54,174 bases of DNA from Faucicola sp048551375 (GCF_048551375.1 NZ_JBLYZJ010000015.1:1-54174); one strand, 5' to 3'; shown: positions 26,117 to 35,293, counted from the stretch's first letter. Notes: generated by a model from the sequence alone, not told the origin. Program-made: numbers and translations.

Positions 26117-26704
26117 ATGATATCTTTATTGCTTTTAGCATTGGCTTTATCCATGGACGCCTTTGCGGTATCCATTGGGCTAGGGGCAAAACACCGTCAA
26201 TATACCTTCAAAATTGCCTTGATGGCAGGGCTATATTTTGGGGTGTTTCAAGGGGTAATGCCTCTCATCGGCTATCTTGGTGGACGCTCGGTATTGGGCT
26301 TTATTGAACACTTAGCACCTTATATTGCTTGTGTAATTTTATTGGGCTTGGGCGGTAAAATGCTGTATGAAGCCCTACAATATGATGACGAGGATGAGGG
26401 AGAAAATACGCCTCACAGCGATGCGTTAGACATTGCCAATACAGCAGAATTAACATTAACCCAAAAAACCATGACCACCCTTGCGATTGCCACCAGTATT
26501 GATGCGATGGCGGCAGGGTTTACCTTGAATTTAATTGAAGTTAATGCCTTTTTATCCTGTGCCGTGATTGCGGTGGTAACAGGGATTTTTAGCTTTGCAG
26601 GGGTATATTTGGGCAAACAATCAGGAACATGGCTTGAAAGCAAAGCCGAGATTTTTGGCGGATTGGTGCTGATGGGTATTGGGATAAAAATGGTATTGTT
26701 TTAA
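26117..26704 (+). CDS. mntP: Manganese efflux pump MntP
   Basis: MntP exports Mn2+ and protects against manganese excess. The 195-residue protein has six predicted membrane segments in two inverted halves, with the acidic family motifs SMDAFAVSIGLG near the N-terminus and ATSIDAMAAGF near residue 126. The ATG at 26117 begins the first membrane segment directly and its ribosome site is weak. The cytoplasmic loop (about 92-110) is acidic. No yybP-ykoY manganese riboswitch can fit in the 55-base gap after relE, so the regulation often seen for mntP is not visible here. Confidence 0.93.
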   Translation: MISLLLLALALSMDAFAVSIGLGAKHRQYTFKIALMAGLYFGVFQGVMPLIGYLGGRSVLGFIEHLAPYIACVILLGLGGKMLYEALQYDDEDEGENTPHSDALDIANTAELTLTQKTMTTLAIATSIDAMAAGFTLNLIEVNAFLSCAVIAVVTGIFSFAGVYLGKQSGTWLESKAEIFGGLVLMGIGIKMVLF

Positions 26705-26721
26705 AACTTTACCCACAAACA

Positions 26722-26753
26722 AAAAAGGCTTTTCGTTACTGAAAAGCCTTTTT
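26722..26753. terminator. Bidirectional terminator after mntP
   Basis: AAAAAGGCTTTTC and GAAAAGCCTTTTT form a 13-bp stem with a six-base loop between the convergent mntP and glycine-zipper genes. Confidence 0.9.
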
Positions 26754-26785
26754 ATTAATTGCTCAATTAGTGCTTGTTCAATGAA

Positions 26786-28111
26786 CTAACGTTGAATACG
26801 ATACCACGCATCACGAGCGGCTAGGCGAGCTTCATCCCAAGTCAAACGTGAGTTGCCTTTAAAGCGTTCCCAATCGTTGCGTAATTCAGTTTCAACACTT
26901 TCAAAGTCATTGGCAGTGGTGAAGTGGTTTTTTGCACGATAGCCATAGTCATACGCTGAGCGATAATCTGTGTCATAGTCGTAAGTTTTATTGTAGTAAG
27001 TCGTGGTAGTGTAGTTGCTACGCCAGTAGTTGTCTTCTTCAGTGTTGCCCTCAAGGGTATTAGCAATGGCATTGCCTGTAGCAGCCCCTGCAACCGCACC
27101 GATTGCACCACCGACCAATGAACCAACTGGACCACCCACTGCACCGATGGTTGCACCTGTTACTGCACCTGCTGTCATACCTGTACCACTAGCGACTGGG
27201 TTGGCTTCTTTGCGTTGTTCGCCTGCTTGAGTTGGGTTGACCGCTTCGCCGACTTCATGTCCTGCTGCACCGCCAGTAACTGCACCGATAGCACCGCCGA
27301 CCAGTGTACCGACTGGACCTGCGACTGAACCAATCGCTGCACCTGCTGCTGCACCGCCTAACGCCCCTGTGCCACTAGCCACTGGGTGTGGTTTTTCATA
27401 AGCATCTTCGGATGTGGTTGGGTTCACCATTTCGCCTGCTTCATGACCTGCTTTACTACCAGCCACTGCACCGATTGCACCACCAACCAATGTACCGACT
27501 GGACCTGCGACTGAACCCACGGCTGCACCTGCTGCCGCACCACCCAAAGCCCCTGTACCTGTGGCAATTGGATGACCTTTTTCTTCGCCTTCCGCATATA
27601 CACGAGTGCGAGGGGTATAGTGACGACCAGACAATTTGGCATCAGTTTTATCCCAACCATCACGAATCGCTTCTTTGGCTTCCTCCCATGCAAGGCGTGA
27701 GCCACCTTTAACTTCATTCCAACTACGCTCAAGCTCTGCTTCAACGCTGTCAAACGTTGTACCTACTGGGTATTTGGCACGATTGGCATAGCCCACTGCA
27801 TACGCAGGTTGATAGTCTGTGTTATAGTCATAGCCATCTTTATAATAAGTGGTTTGAGAATAAGTATCGTGCCAGTAGGTATCTTCCACGGTTGGGTCAA
27901 TTGCTTCACCTGCTGCATGACCTGCTGCACCGCCTGCAATCGCCCCAATCGCTCCACCAATCAGCATTCCTAATGGACCACCAATTGCACCAATTGCTGC
28001 CCCTGCAGCTGCACCACCCATCCCACCTAATGCTGTACCCACTGGATGTGAGCCTGGTTCACCAGTAATTGGGTCAAGATTTAGATTTTCGTTGTTAATT
28101 GAATCTACCAT
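26786..28111 (-). CDS. Modular glycine-zipper repeat protein
   Basis: This 441-residue protein has no signal peptide. It contains four glycine-zipper blocks of about 50 residues (roughly 22-74, 182-230, 243-291 and 304-352), each with alternating small residues such as GALGGAAAGAAVGSVAGP. Two copies of another module, at about 79-150 and 362-441, read TTYY...YDY.TDY...Y..GYRAK and end in SVE.EL...W...KG.SRL.W.EA...RD.W. The order is zipper - module - three zippers - module. Glycine zippers associate with or form membrane helices. GAGGA eight bases before ATG supports the start. The gene is monocistronic. Function is unknown; proteins with similar C-terminal modules are often stress-related (inference). 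Confidence 0.75.
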   Translation of the reverse strand: MVDSINNENLNLDPITGEPGSHPVGTALGGMGGAAAGAAIGAIGGPLGMLIGGAIGAIAGGAAGHAAGEAIDPTVEDTYWHDTYSQTTYYKDGYDYNTDYQPAYAVGYANRAKYPVGTTFDSVEAELERSWNEVKGGSRLAWEEAKEAIRDGWDKTDAKLSGRHYTPRTRVYAEGEEKGHPIATGTGALGGAAAGAAVGSVAGPVGTLVGGAIGAVAGSKAGHEAGEMVNPTTSEDAYEKPHPVASGTGALGGAAAGAAIGSVAGPVGTLVGGAIGAVTGGAAGHEVGEAVNPTQAGEQRKEANPVASGTGMTAGAVTGATIGAVGGPVGSLVGGAIGAVAGAATGNAIANTLEGNTEEDNYWRSNYTTTTYYNKTYDYDTDYRSAYDYGYRAKNHFTTANDFESVETELRNDWERFKGNSRLTWDEARLAARDAWYRIQR

Positions 28112-28544
28112 GATTATTTCCTCATAAATTGTTAATAAAAACTAAATTTTAACTTTATATTTGATGTTAAAATTTAGCTGGGTTTGTATAAAAATATCAA
28201 ATTTAACAATAACATACGCAAACTAAAATTTTCCTTGTTATACGTTTTTGACTGTTATTGCTGAATGTTTTTCCATAATACCCAAAAAAATTTCTCAGTC
28301 TGTTAGCGATTGAGCATCGTTATGTTGTATTTAGTAAAAAAGTCATCACCAATTTGCTTGTTAAGTAACAAGCTGATGGGTTCTGTGAAAAAATTGGTAC
28401 ACTTTGCAACCGTGTTTTGATTTGATTGAGCATGGATTGATATGCCCTCAAAACAAAATAGGGTAATTGTCGCTAGAAATTGCTACAATAATCACCATTA
28501 TTTTTTATCATTCTTTATCTAATTATCCAACGTCAGAGGGTGTT
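28112..28544. other. Divergent intergenic region before guaA
   Basis: This 433-base gap separates the divergent glycine-zipper and guaA genes. It is AT-rich. It holds the inverted repeat at 28143-28176 and a perfect palindrome GCTTGTTAAGTAACAAGC at 28356-28373 whose flanks (TCATCA / TGATGG) extend the symmetry weakly. No RNA gene or riboswitch was recognised. Confidence 0.5.
28143..28176 (-). promoter_or_regulatory. Inverted repeat in the glycine-zipper gene leader
   Basis: TAAATTTTAAC and its exact complement GTTAAAATTTA are 12 bases apart and lie 32 bases upstream of the start codon. It may be an operator or an RNA hairpin. Confidence 0.4.
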
Positions 28545-30158
28545 ATGTCACAGCAAAACAATATATCAGAGCCAACCAGTGTGATTAAACAAGATAGGGT
28601 ATTAATCTTGGATTTCGGCTCGCAATATAGCCAACTTATCGCTCGCCGTGTGCGTGAAGCAGGGGTATTCTGCGAAATGTATCCGTATGACATTGATGCC
28701 GAGCGTATCAAGGCATTTGGAGCAAAAGGCGTGATTTTGTCAGGCGGGCCAGAAAGCGTGCATGCCGAAAATAGCCCCAAAATTAACGAAGCGGTGTTTG
28801 AACTAAACGTGCCTGTATTGGGCATTTGCTATGGTATGCAGGCGATGGCAGAACGTTTTGGTGGCAAAGTCGAATCAAGCGACCATCAAGAGTTTGGTTC
28901 GGCAACAGTGAATGTAGCCGACAATGCCAGCCAATTGCTTAACAATATCGAAGATGAGCCAAGTAAACTCCACGTTTGGATGAGCCACGGTGATAAAGTC
29001 GTCAAATTACCTGAAGGCTTTATCACCACTGCCAGTACGCCAAGCTGTCCGATTGCGGGTATGGCAAATGATGATAAAAAATACTATGGCTTACAATTTC
29101 ACCCAGAAGTCACTCATAGTCTACAAGGTGAAGCGATTTTGGGGCGTTTTGTCCATCAAATCTGTGGCTGTGGCAATGTGTGGACACCAGACAACATCAT
29201 TGATATGCGTGTCGCTCAACTCAAAGAGCAAATCGGTGATGAGCAAGTATTGCTTGGCTTATCTGGCGGTGTGGATAGCTCAGTGGTGGCGGCGTTATTG
29301 CATAAAGCCATTGGCGACCAACTGACCTGTGTGTTTGTCGATAATGGCTTGCTCCGCTTGCATGAAGGCGACCAAGTGATGCAGATTTTTGCCGAAAATA
29401 TGGGTGTCAAAGTGATTCGTGTCGATGCCGAAGACCGCTTTTTGACCGCTTTGGCAGGTGTCAGCGACCCAGAAGCCAAACGCAAAATCATTGGCAAAAC
29501 CTTTATTGATGTATTTTCCGATACCGCTCGTGAACTTACCGAACAAGGTAGTGATGGCAAAGGTATTCAATTTTTGGCACAAGGTACGATTTATCCAGAC
29601 GTGATTGAATCTGCCAAAAGCCACCAAGGTAAAGCCCATGTTATCAAGTCGCACCACAATGTTGGTGGGTTGCCAGATGATTTACAGTTTAAGTTGGTTG
29701 AGCCATTACGTGATTTGTTTAAAGATGAAGTGCGAAAACTTGGTACGACATTAGGTCTACCACATAAAATGATTTATCGCCATCCGTTCCCCGGTCCGGG
29801 GTTGGGCGTGCGTATCTTGGGTGAAGTCAAAAAAGAATATGCCGATATTTTGCGTCTTGCCGATGCTATCTTTATGCAAGAGTTAGAAAAATCAGGCTGG
29901 TATGACAAAACTGCCCAAGCCTTTGCGGTATTCCAACCTATCAAGTCTGTGGGTGTGGTCGGTGATGGCAGACGCTATGCGTGGGTGATTGCGTTGCGTG
30001 CGGTAGAAACCATTGACTTTATGACCGCACGTTTTGCCCATTTGCCGTATGATTTGATTGAAACCGTATCAAACCGTATTATGAACGAAATCAAAGATGT
30101 ATCTCGTGTGACCTACGATGTATCGAGCAAACCACCTGCAACGATTGAGTGGGAATAA
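28545..30158 (+). CDS. guaA: GMP synthase (glutamine-hydrolysing)
   Basis: GuaA converts XMP to GMP using glutamine and ATP. The 537-residue product has the class I glutamine amidotransferase domain (about 20-215) with the nucleophile motif GICYGMQAMAERFGG and LQFHPEVTHS, an ATP pyrophosphatase domain with GLSGGVDSSVVAALL, and the GMPS C-terminal dimerisation domain ending in ATIEWE. The frame opens 26 codons earlier, but ATG 28545 has GAGGG six bases upstream and fits the family N-terminus, with a slight extension before the usual start. It stands alone; guaB is not adjacent. Confidence 0.97.
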   Translation: MSQQNNISEPTSVIKQDRVLILDFGSQYSQLIARRVREAGVFCEMYPYDIDAERIKAFGAKGVILSGGPESVHAENSPKINEAVFELNVPVLGICYGMQAMAERFGGKVESSDHQEFGSATVNVADNASQLLNNIEDEPSKLHVWMSHGDKVVKLPEGFITTASTPSCPIAGMANDDKKYYGLQFHPEVTHSLQGEAILGRFVHQICGCGNVWTPDNIIDMRVAQLKEQIGDEQVLLGLSGGVDSSVVAALLHKAIGDQLTCVFVDNGLLRLHEGDQVMQIFAENMGVKVIRVDAEDRFLTALAGVSDPEAKRKIIGKTFIDVFSDTARELTEQGSDGKGIQFLAQGTIYPDVIESAKSHQGKAHVIKSHHNVGGLPDDLQFKLVEPLRDLFKDEVRKLGTTLGLPHKMIYRHPFPGPGLGVRILGEVKKEYADILRLADAIFMQELEKSGWYDKTAQAFAVFQPIKSVGVVGDGRRYAWVIALRAVETIDFMTARFAHLPYDLIETVSNRIMNEIKDVSRVTYDVSSKPPATIEWE

Positions 30159-30181
30159 AAGTTTTACAACCCCTATCAAAC

Positions 30182-30220
30182 AAAGCCCCTTCTTTATTAA
30201 AGAGGGGGTTGGGGGAGATT
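30182..30220. repeat. AAGCCCC...GGGGGAGATT repeat after guaA
   Basis: A 39-base stem-rich sequence 23 bases after the guaA stop is nearly repeated at 47307-47344. Both share the AAGCCCC start, CTTT...AAA centre and GGGGGTTGGGGGAGATT end. It may also act as a terminator. Confidence 0.6.
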
Positions 30221-30240
30221 AACATTGATACAGCCAGTCA

Positions 30241-30687
30241 TTAGCTTAAACAAATACCAATAATGGTCTTGTATTTATCCCAAGTGACAGGAATCACATA
30301 CGAACGTTTATCTCTCGGCAAATAAGTCGTAGAGGGCGCACCATCGACAATGATGGGTGGCGAAATGATAAATTCCGAACCAAACTCACGGCGAGCATTA
30401 CCAGCGATGGTATTGGCAATTTCACCAACCAAATCCTTTAATAAACGAATGGAGTTATCAGGCTCACCCATGGTATGCAAAATATTACGAAGCATTGGGG
30501 TTTCGGAGCTAACATATACACAGCCCTCAAGTGGGCCTGTAATACTGATAATCCCACTAAAATCATAGGCTAAGGGGCGTTCATTATCGTGGATATAAGG
30601 CGTATCCACCATGGCATCGTTGCTATTGATTTGTTTAAAAAAATTAGTCACCGAATCAATAAATACCTGTAGTCTTTCAGCTTTCAT
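30241..30687 (-). CDS. CheX-like protein, copy 1
   Basis: This 148-residue soluble protein shows the CheX/CheC-type motif DLVGEIANTIAGNARREFG at about 86-104, which carries the catalytic Glu and Asn used by this family to dephosphorylate CheY. Before it is a strand-rich segment GIISITGPLEGCVYVSSE. CheX proteins hydrolyse phospho-Asp of CheY-like receivers, so its likely substrate is the receiver at 31296-31670. It is 156 bases downstream of the second CheX-like gene and on the same strand; the spacing leaves room for separate control. The two CheX copies are clear paralogues but differ in their C-terminal halves. Confidence 0.78.
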   Translation of the reverse strand: MKAERLQVFIDSVTNFFKQINSNDAMVDTPYIHDNERPLAYDFSGIISITGPLEGCVYVSSETPMLRNILHTMGEPDNSIRLLKDLVGEIANTIAGNARREFGSEFIISPPIIVDGAPSTTYLPRDKRSYVIPVTWDKYKTIIGICLS

Positions 30688-30843
30688 GAATATTCTCGAT
30701 TTATTTAGACTTTTTAGGAAATATAAGCAAATTATATAATATTACGAAAAAAATCACATCTACACCACTGCATTTTATGAAATACGTGGTGATATTTTAT
30801 ATGGGTTAAGTCGTCTATGCGTATCCCATGATACGCAATATCA

Positions 30844-31299
30844 TTAAGATTTTTGTAAATATACAACAATGGCTGCTTGCTTGCTTTTCCATTCCAGTGG
30901 AATCACAAACGCATGGCTATCACTGGGCAACATCACACTGTCTGGCTGACCCTTAAATACAAAGGGTACAGAGATATTAAACTCCTGCCCAAACTCACTA
31001 CGAGCGTTACCTGCCACGGTATTAGCGACTTCACCGACCAAATCTACCAAGTTGCGTTCACTATCATCAGACTCTTGCATGGTTGTCAGCATTTGCTTAA
31101 GTAAATCGCTCGGGGCAGTGAAGTAGACCAACCCTTTATTATTACCTGTGATGCCAATTACCCCAGTATAATCACTGATTAAAGGGTCATGGGTTTCTTT
31201 TAGATAAGGTGTGGCGATGGTGATTTCTTCATCGTGAAGTTGACTAAAATATCGGGCGACACCATCAATGAATACTTGGAATTTTTTTTCGGGTATCAT
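30844..31299 (-). CDS. CheX-like protein, copy 2
   Basis: This 151-residue paralogue of the preceding protein has DLVGEVANTVAGNARSEFG at about 86-104, with the same catalytic Glu and Asn positions, and GVIGITGNNKGLVYFTA before it. Its ATG overlaps the stop codon of the CheY-like gene (ATGA), so the two are translationally coupled, which supports a phosphatase-receiver pair. A short hairpin (30819-30836) follows without a T tract and may partly end the transcript before copy 1. Confidence 0.8.
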   Translation of the reverse strand: MIPEKKFQVFIDGVARYFSQLHDEEITIATPYLKETHDPLISDYTGVIGITGNNKGLVYFTAPSDLLKQMLTTMQESDDSERNLVDLVGEVANTVAGNARSEFGQEFNISVPFVFKGQPDSVMLPSDSHAFVIPLEWKSKQAAIVVYLQKS

Positions 31300-31670
31300 A
31301 AGTCACTCACCAATTCGCTCAACGCATCACCAAGTTCTTCCTCTGAGAAAGGTTTGGTCAAAAATCCACTTGCACCTAGCTCTAGGGCTTTGATACCTGT
31401 GGCTTTATCTGACAGTGCAGATACCACTAGAATCAAGACATTGGGGTCTTTCTCGACCAACTTTTCGATACATTCCAAACCATCCATCTGAGGCATGGTC
31501 AAATCCATGGTAACAACCGATGGGCGATGCAAATCAAATTTTTCGAGGGCTTCTTCGCCGTTACTGGCAGTGGCAACCAAGATAAACTGATCAGAGTTAT
31601 AAATACGCTGAATGCGATTACGAATAATATTAGAGTCGTCAACAATCATTAAACGGTGCATAGATGTCAT
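31296..31670 (-). CDS. CheY-like single-domain response regulator
   Basis: The 124-residue protein is a complete receiver domain with no output domain. It has the acidic pair in MIVDDSN (about residues 8-14), the phospho-acceptor Asp in TMDLTMPQMDGLE (about 55-67), the Ser/Thr switch in VVSALSD and Lys in LTKPF. It is the presumed target of the CheA-like kinase, which ends 23 bases upstream, and of the CheX-like phosphatases. AAGGA lies only a few bases before the ATG at 31670, so the Met three codons later (31661) could be the true start. Confidence 0.9.
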   Translation of the reverse strand: MTSMHRLMIVDDSNIIRNRIQRIYNSDQFILVATASNGEEALEKFDLHRPSVVTMDLTMPQMDGLECIEKLVEKDPNVLILVVSALSDKATGIKALELGASGFLTKPFSEEELGDALSELVSDL

Positions 31671-31693
31671 TATCCTTATAAATTAAACAGTTA

Positions 31694-33928
31694 TTATTCG
31701 GCATTTGGATCTTTTGGGATTTTTAGGGTAAAGCGAGTGAATAACCCTTCTTTGGTATCTACGCCCAAATGTCCTTGTAGTGATTGAATATGCTCTTTAA
31801 CAATATCCATTCCAACACCTCGCCCCGAGTCTTCATCTGCATGAGTTTGGGTACTAAATCCTGATTTGAATAATAAGCCAGTCAGTTTTTGTTTGCTCCA
31901 GTTAGCAACATCATTGGCATCAAAGCCCATTTCAATGGCTTTTTTCTGAATTGCCCCAAAATCTAAGCCACGCCCATCATCTTCAATGGTTAGTTTATAA
32001 GATTCACCCAATTCAATTAAGCTCAAGCCAACACGACCTTCAGCAGGTTTCCCTTGGCTGATGCGTTGTTCTGGCGTTTCGATACCATGAACCACAGCAT
32101 TTCGCACTAGTTGAATGACGATTTCTTTAAGTGTGGTTTCAAGCTGGTGCGGTAATGGGATTTCATTAAAACCAGTCGCTTTTAGGCTGACTTGCTTTTG
32201 TTGGCGAGTGGCGATATTTTGGGCAAACTGCTCATAAAATTCATTGAGTCCTGTTTGTTGTGGTGTTATCAGGTTTATTGGCTGAATGGTAGCACCTGTA
32301 CTGGCAGGAGCAAGCGGTGCAACACCTGCTAGACCTGCGGTATTTTGGTTGATACGGCGACCCAATGCTTCAATGGTATTAGATAGGTTTAGCAGTTCAT
32401 CCAAGTGAATGGTCAGTGGTAAGAAGTCATTGCCTGATAGTTTGCCTTTACCTTGTAGCCCTTTGAGTTTTTCTTCAAAGTTTGAGGCGATTGAGGTAAA
32501 GCTATGTAAGTTCAGTGCCGATGCCTCACCTTTTAGGCTGTGCATGATGCGATACATGCGAGTCAGTTTATCTTCAAGCTCACCTTGCGAACTACCTGAT
32601 GTTTTTAAAACGTCATTGATTTTAGTGATGTTTTGTTTGGTGTTAGTGATAAAGTCTTGAATGATAGCTGGGCTTACATTTAAGATAGTGGTTAACATCT
32701 CAATCTGCAAGTCATTTTGAGCCCGTTCGTGTTCAAGACGTTGTTCAAGGCGAACTTGGTGGGTGACGTCTTGTACGTTGACCAAGATTTTATCAATTTG
32801 ACTATCTTGATAAACACGTGAAAACTTAAAGTCAAGGTAGCGGTTATTACTAATGCCTTGCTCTTCATCATGGAGCATAACTTTTTTCAGCGGATTTAAG
32901 TCATCCACCAATTTTTCTTTTACACGTGGGTTGTACAGCTGTTTAACAAAGCCTTCGGTGGTTTCAAGGTCTTTGTCGGATACACGGTTTTTGAGGACAC
33001 GGGTCAAGTTTTGACCAGCAATTTTATTATCCCCTAAGATTTTAGCAAGCTGGGCTGAGTATTGGTTACCGATATTTAATTCTTTATCGAGAAGGAACAG
33101 ACCTGTGCCAACGTTTGCCATAATATCAGCGGTTTCTTGTTGGGCGGCAATGGCTTGGGCGTCAGCATCACGTAAACGGCGTAGGAAGAAGAAGATGAAA
33201 ATCGCAAAGTAGCCCAAAATCGCAGCCACCCCAATCAACTGTACCATACGGATGCTGTTGGCTTGGTTTTCGGCTTTCTCATAAACAGAGTCTGTTAATT
33301 TTGCTAGTGAATCATTCATTGCCAAACTGGAGGTTTTGGCTTGCTCCCCTGCGACTGATAGGGCAGTCGATGAGTCTGCTTCGATGTTATTAGCCACTTT
33401 TAGGTAATCTTCAACCTTGGGTTTTAGTTGAAGCCATTGGTCTTTGGTTTCTTTTAAGTGAGGTAAAATACTAGGGTCACTTACCGCCCCTGTGTAGATG
33501 GTATGCCCATCTTTATCCACAATCTTACCATCAGTTTCTAGACCTTTAATTACTTCATCAATGCTTTGGCTATTTTCTTTTAGGCGTTTAAGTACCGTTG
33601 TCATGTGGGGCGATGTAATATCTTCACCATAGCTGTTTTGCATGTCGAAGATATCTTTAATGACTAATTGAGCATCGTTTGCAACCCTATTCGATGTATT
33701 AATCAAGGCGGTATTTTGTTGCAAAATATTGGAAGCATAGAAGGTATAAGCCAACAATGCACCAATCAATGATAAGAATAATGCAATTGAAATAATCAGT
33801 GAGCGATAGCGACCACCCATATTGTTGGTTTTATCATTGGCTTTAGTCGAAGTTTTTTGGGTCGCCAATGTTGTTGTTTTGGTGTCAGTAGGCGACACGT
33901 TTTTTTTTGACAGACTAGGGAAAGCCAT
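31694..33928 (-). CDS. Membrane-bound CheA-like histidine kinase lacking a CheW domain
   Basis: The 744-residue protein has a Lys/Thr-rich cytoplasmic start, TM1 (about 43-65), an extracytoplasmic mostly helical region (66-228, PilJ/MCP-sensor-like), TM2 (229-249), a PAS-like region (about 270-392), a coiled linker and an HPt domain with RIMHSLKGEA (His463). The catalytic domain has the CheA-type N-box LVRNAVVHGIE (about 607-617), DDGRGLD, SGFST and SGRGVGMDIV. It ends at residue 744 directly after the ATPase domain. The CheW-like domain of true CheA is absent and no CheW or MCP gene lies nearby, so the kinase probably senses its signal itself. ATG 33928 has AGGA eight bases upstream. It heads a kinase-CheY-CheX transcript. 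Confidence 0.85.
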   Translation of the reverse strand: MAFPSLSKKNVSPTDTKTTTLATQKTSTKANDKTNNMGGRYRSLIISIALFLSLIGALLAYTFYASNILQQNTALINTSNRVANDAQLVIKDIFDMQNSYGEDITSPHMTTVLKRLKENSQSIDEVIKGLETDGKIVDKDGHTIYTGAVSDPSILPHLKETKDQWLQLKPKVEDYLKVANNIEADSSTALSVAGEQAKTSSLAMNDSLAKLTDSVYEKAENQANSIRMVQLIGVAAILGYFAIFIFFFLRRLRDADAQAIAAQQETADIMANVGTGLFLLDKELNIGNQYSAQLAKILGDNKIAGQNLTRVLKNRVSDKDLETTEGFVKQLYNPRVKEKLVDDLNPLKKVMLHDEEQGISNNRYLDFKFSRVYQDSQIDKILVNVQDVTHQVRLEQRLEHERAQNDLQIEMLTTILNVSPAIIQDFITNTKQNITKINDVLKTSGSSQGELEDKLTRMYRIMHSLKGEASALNLHSFTSIASNFEEKLKGLQGKGKLSGNDFLPLTIHLDELLNLSNTIEALGRRINQNTAGLAGVAPLAPASTGATIQPINLITPQQTGLNEFYEQFAQNIATRQQKQVSLKATGFNEIPLPHQLETTLKEIVIQLVRNAVVHGIETPEQRISQGKPAEGRVGLSLIELGESYKLTIEDDGRGLDFGAIQKKAIEMGFDANDVANWSKQKLTGLLFKSGFSTQTHADEDSGRGVGMDIVKEHIQSLQGHLGVDTKEGLFTRFTLKIPKDPNAE

Positions 33929-34076
33929 AATAAGCATCCTTTAATAAGATATAAAAATATAAAGATTAGTGTTTAAACAGTCAATTATCGTAGTTCAAAT
34001 TAGAAATCAGACTGATTTTGTAAGGGCGTATTGTATACACTCAGAATGTCGAAAGATTATTGCTAATTTAAATGGC

Positions 34077-34187
34077 TATAAGTAACGAAACAAAATTATC
34101 TTACAATATTCAATCTTATAGCGTGGGTTATCGAAGCGTAACCCACGGAAAATCAGATTGTAATTTGAATTTATTCAGTTACTTATA
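34077..34187. repeat. TATAAGTAAC-bounded element (copy 1)
   Basis: A 111-base element has exact 10-base inverted ends (TATAAGTAAC / GTTACTTATA). Inside is a hairpin CGTGGGTTA...TAACCCACG (34122-34147). It fills the gap between the kinase gene and the first binding-protein gene. A degenerate GGGCGTA repeat precedes it at about 34023-34040. Confidence 0.7.
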
Positions 34188-34217
34188 ACATGAGTTATAT
34201 CAAAATTCACAGTGAAG

Positions 34218-35087
34218 TTATTTTTTTGGGCTGTTACCAAACCAATGACTATAGATTTTATCATAAGTGCCATCTGCCTTGATATCCGCTAGACCTTTGT
34301 TAATCTTACCACTGAGTTCACTATTGCCTTTTTTCATCGCATACCCGATGCCGTCATTACCTGTTTCAGTAGGGGTGTTATTCACAGGAAATTCAATCTC
34401 TTTAAAGGTCTTCGTAGTTTGCTTAATTATTTGCTGTAAATGGTAGTTAAGCACTAATTTATCGTCTAACACACCTATAACTTCACCTGATAATAAACCT
34501 TTAATTGCTAAGTAAGTAGATTCATATTCAATGACATCTTGAGTATTAGTTGTATGTTTCTCTAACTCAGCTTTCCATGTTGAACCTTTAATGATGCCTA
34601 TTTTTTGACCCTTGATATCTGCTAAAGTTTCTATTGGGGTTTGTGTTAGGACTACTATAACCATTGAAGAAATAACAAAACTATCCGACATGGTAAATTT
34701 TTGTTTGCGTTCTTTGTTTATACCAACACCTGAGCCAACAATATCATAACTATCACTATTTAAACCATCAAAAATACCATTCCAGTCACGAGGAATGACA
34801 TTAACGTCAAACCCTTGTTTTTTCCCAATAGCTTTTAATATATCAATATTAAATCCTGTGGCTTGACCTTTTTCGTCCTTGAATGCAAAGGGTGGGTAAG
34901 TAGCGTCAACTGCCATTGTATAAGTCTGTAAGGGTGCTACAGTTGTATCGGATTTGGAAGCAACTGGTGTGGTAGCTGTTACTTCAGACTGGTTGAGGGT
35001 ATTTGTTTGATTTTGTCTATCACAGCCTATAATCACCATACCCAAACATAATATTGTGCCAAAAAAACTTAATTTCATCATTTTCAT
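34218..35087 (-). CDS. Amino-acid-binding lipoprotein (SBP family 3), paralogue 1
   Basis: This 289-residue periplasmic binding protein has a lipoprotein signal (lipobox VIIGC, Cys22), a Ser/Thr-rich linker to about residue 52 and a two-lobed family 3 solute-binding domain. It starts YTMAVDATYPPFAFKDEKG, continues GFNIDILKAIGKK and includes the ligand-arginine region GVGINKERKQKF and the closing GTYDKIYSHWFG. Such proteins bind polar amino acids and deliver them to ABC permeases or sensors. No permease or ATPase gene is adjacent. AAGGTG five bases before the ATG supports the start. It is the most divergent of the three paralogues and the closest to the membrane kinase. Confidence 0.88.
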   Translation of the reverse strand: MKMMKLSFFGTILCLGMVIIGCDRQNQTNTLNQSEVTATTPVASKSDTTVAPLQTYTMAVDATYPPFAFKDEKGQATGFNIDILKAIGKKQGFDVNVIPRDWNGIFDGLNSDSYDIVGSGVGINKERKQKFTMSDSFVISSMVIVVLTQTPIETLADIKGQKIGIIKGSTWKAELEKHTTNTQDVIEYESTYLAIKGLLSGEVIGVLDDKLVLNYHLQQIIKQTTKTFKEIEFPVNNTPTETGNDGIGYAMKKGNSELSGKINKGLADIKADGTYDKIYSHWFGNSPKK

Positions 35088-35293
35088 CTACACCTTATGA
35101 TTAACTAAAACTAATAAAAATAGCCCACAAATATTTGCTTATATTTAAAATAAGACCATTAGATTATTATTTTATTCATAACCTATAACAACATTTGGTC
35201 TGCTAGTTTATATTAATCATAGTATAAATAAATACATTAAGCCAACAATTCGGTAACAATTTTATAAATAAAGACGAAAAATTGGCTAATACT

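Noticed and set aside
27388..27711. Leu/His-rich open frames opposite the glycine-zipper gene
   Set aside because: They are by-products of the periodic codon use of the repeat protein on the other strand.
33513..33521. DnaA box TTATCCACA inside the CheA-like kinase gene
   Set aside because: It is an isolated match in coding sequence with no supporting context.
30241..33928. Canonical flagellar chemotaxis cluster
   Set aside because: There is no cheW, cheR, cheB, MCP or flagellar gene, and the kinase lacks the CheW-like domain.
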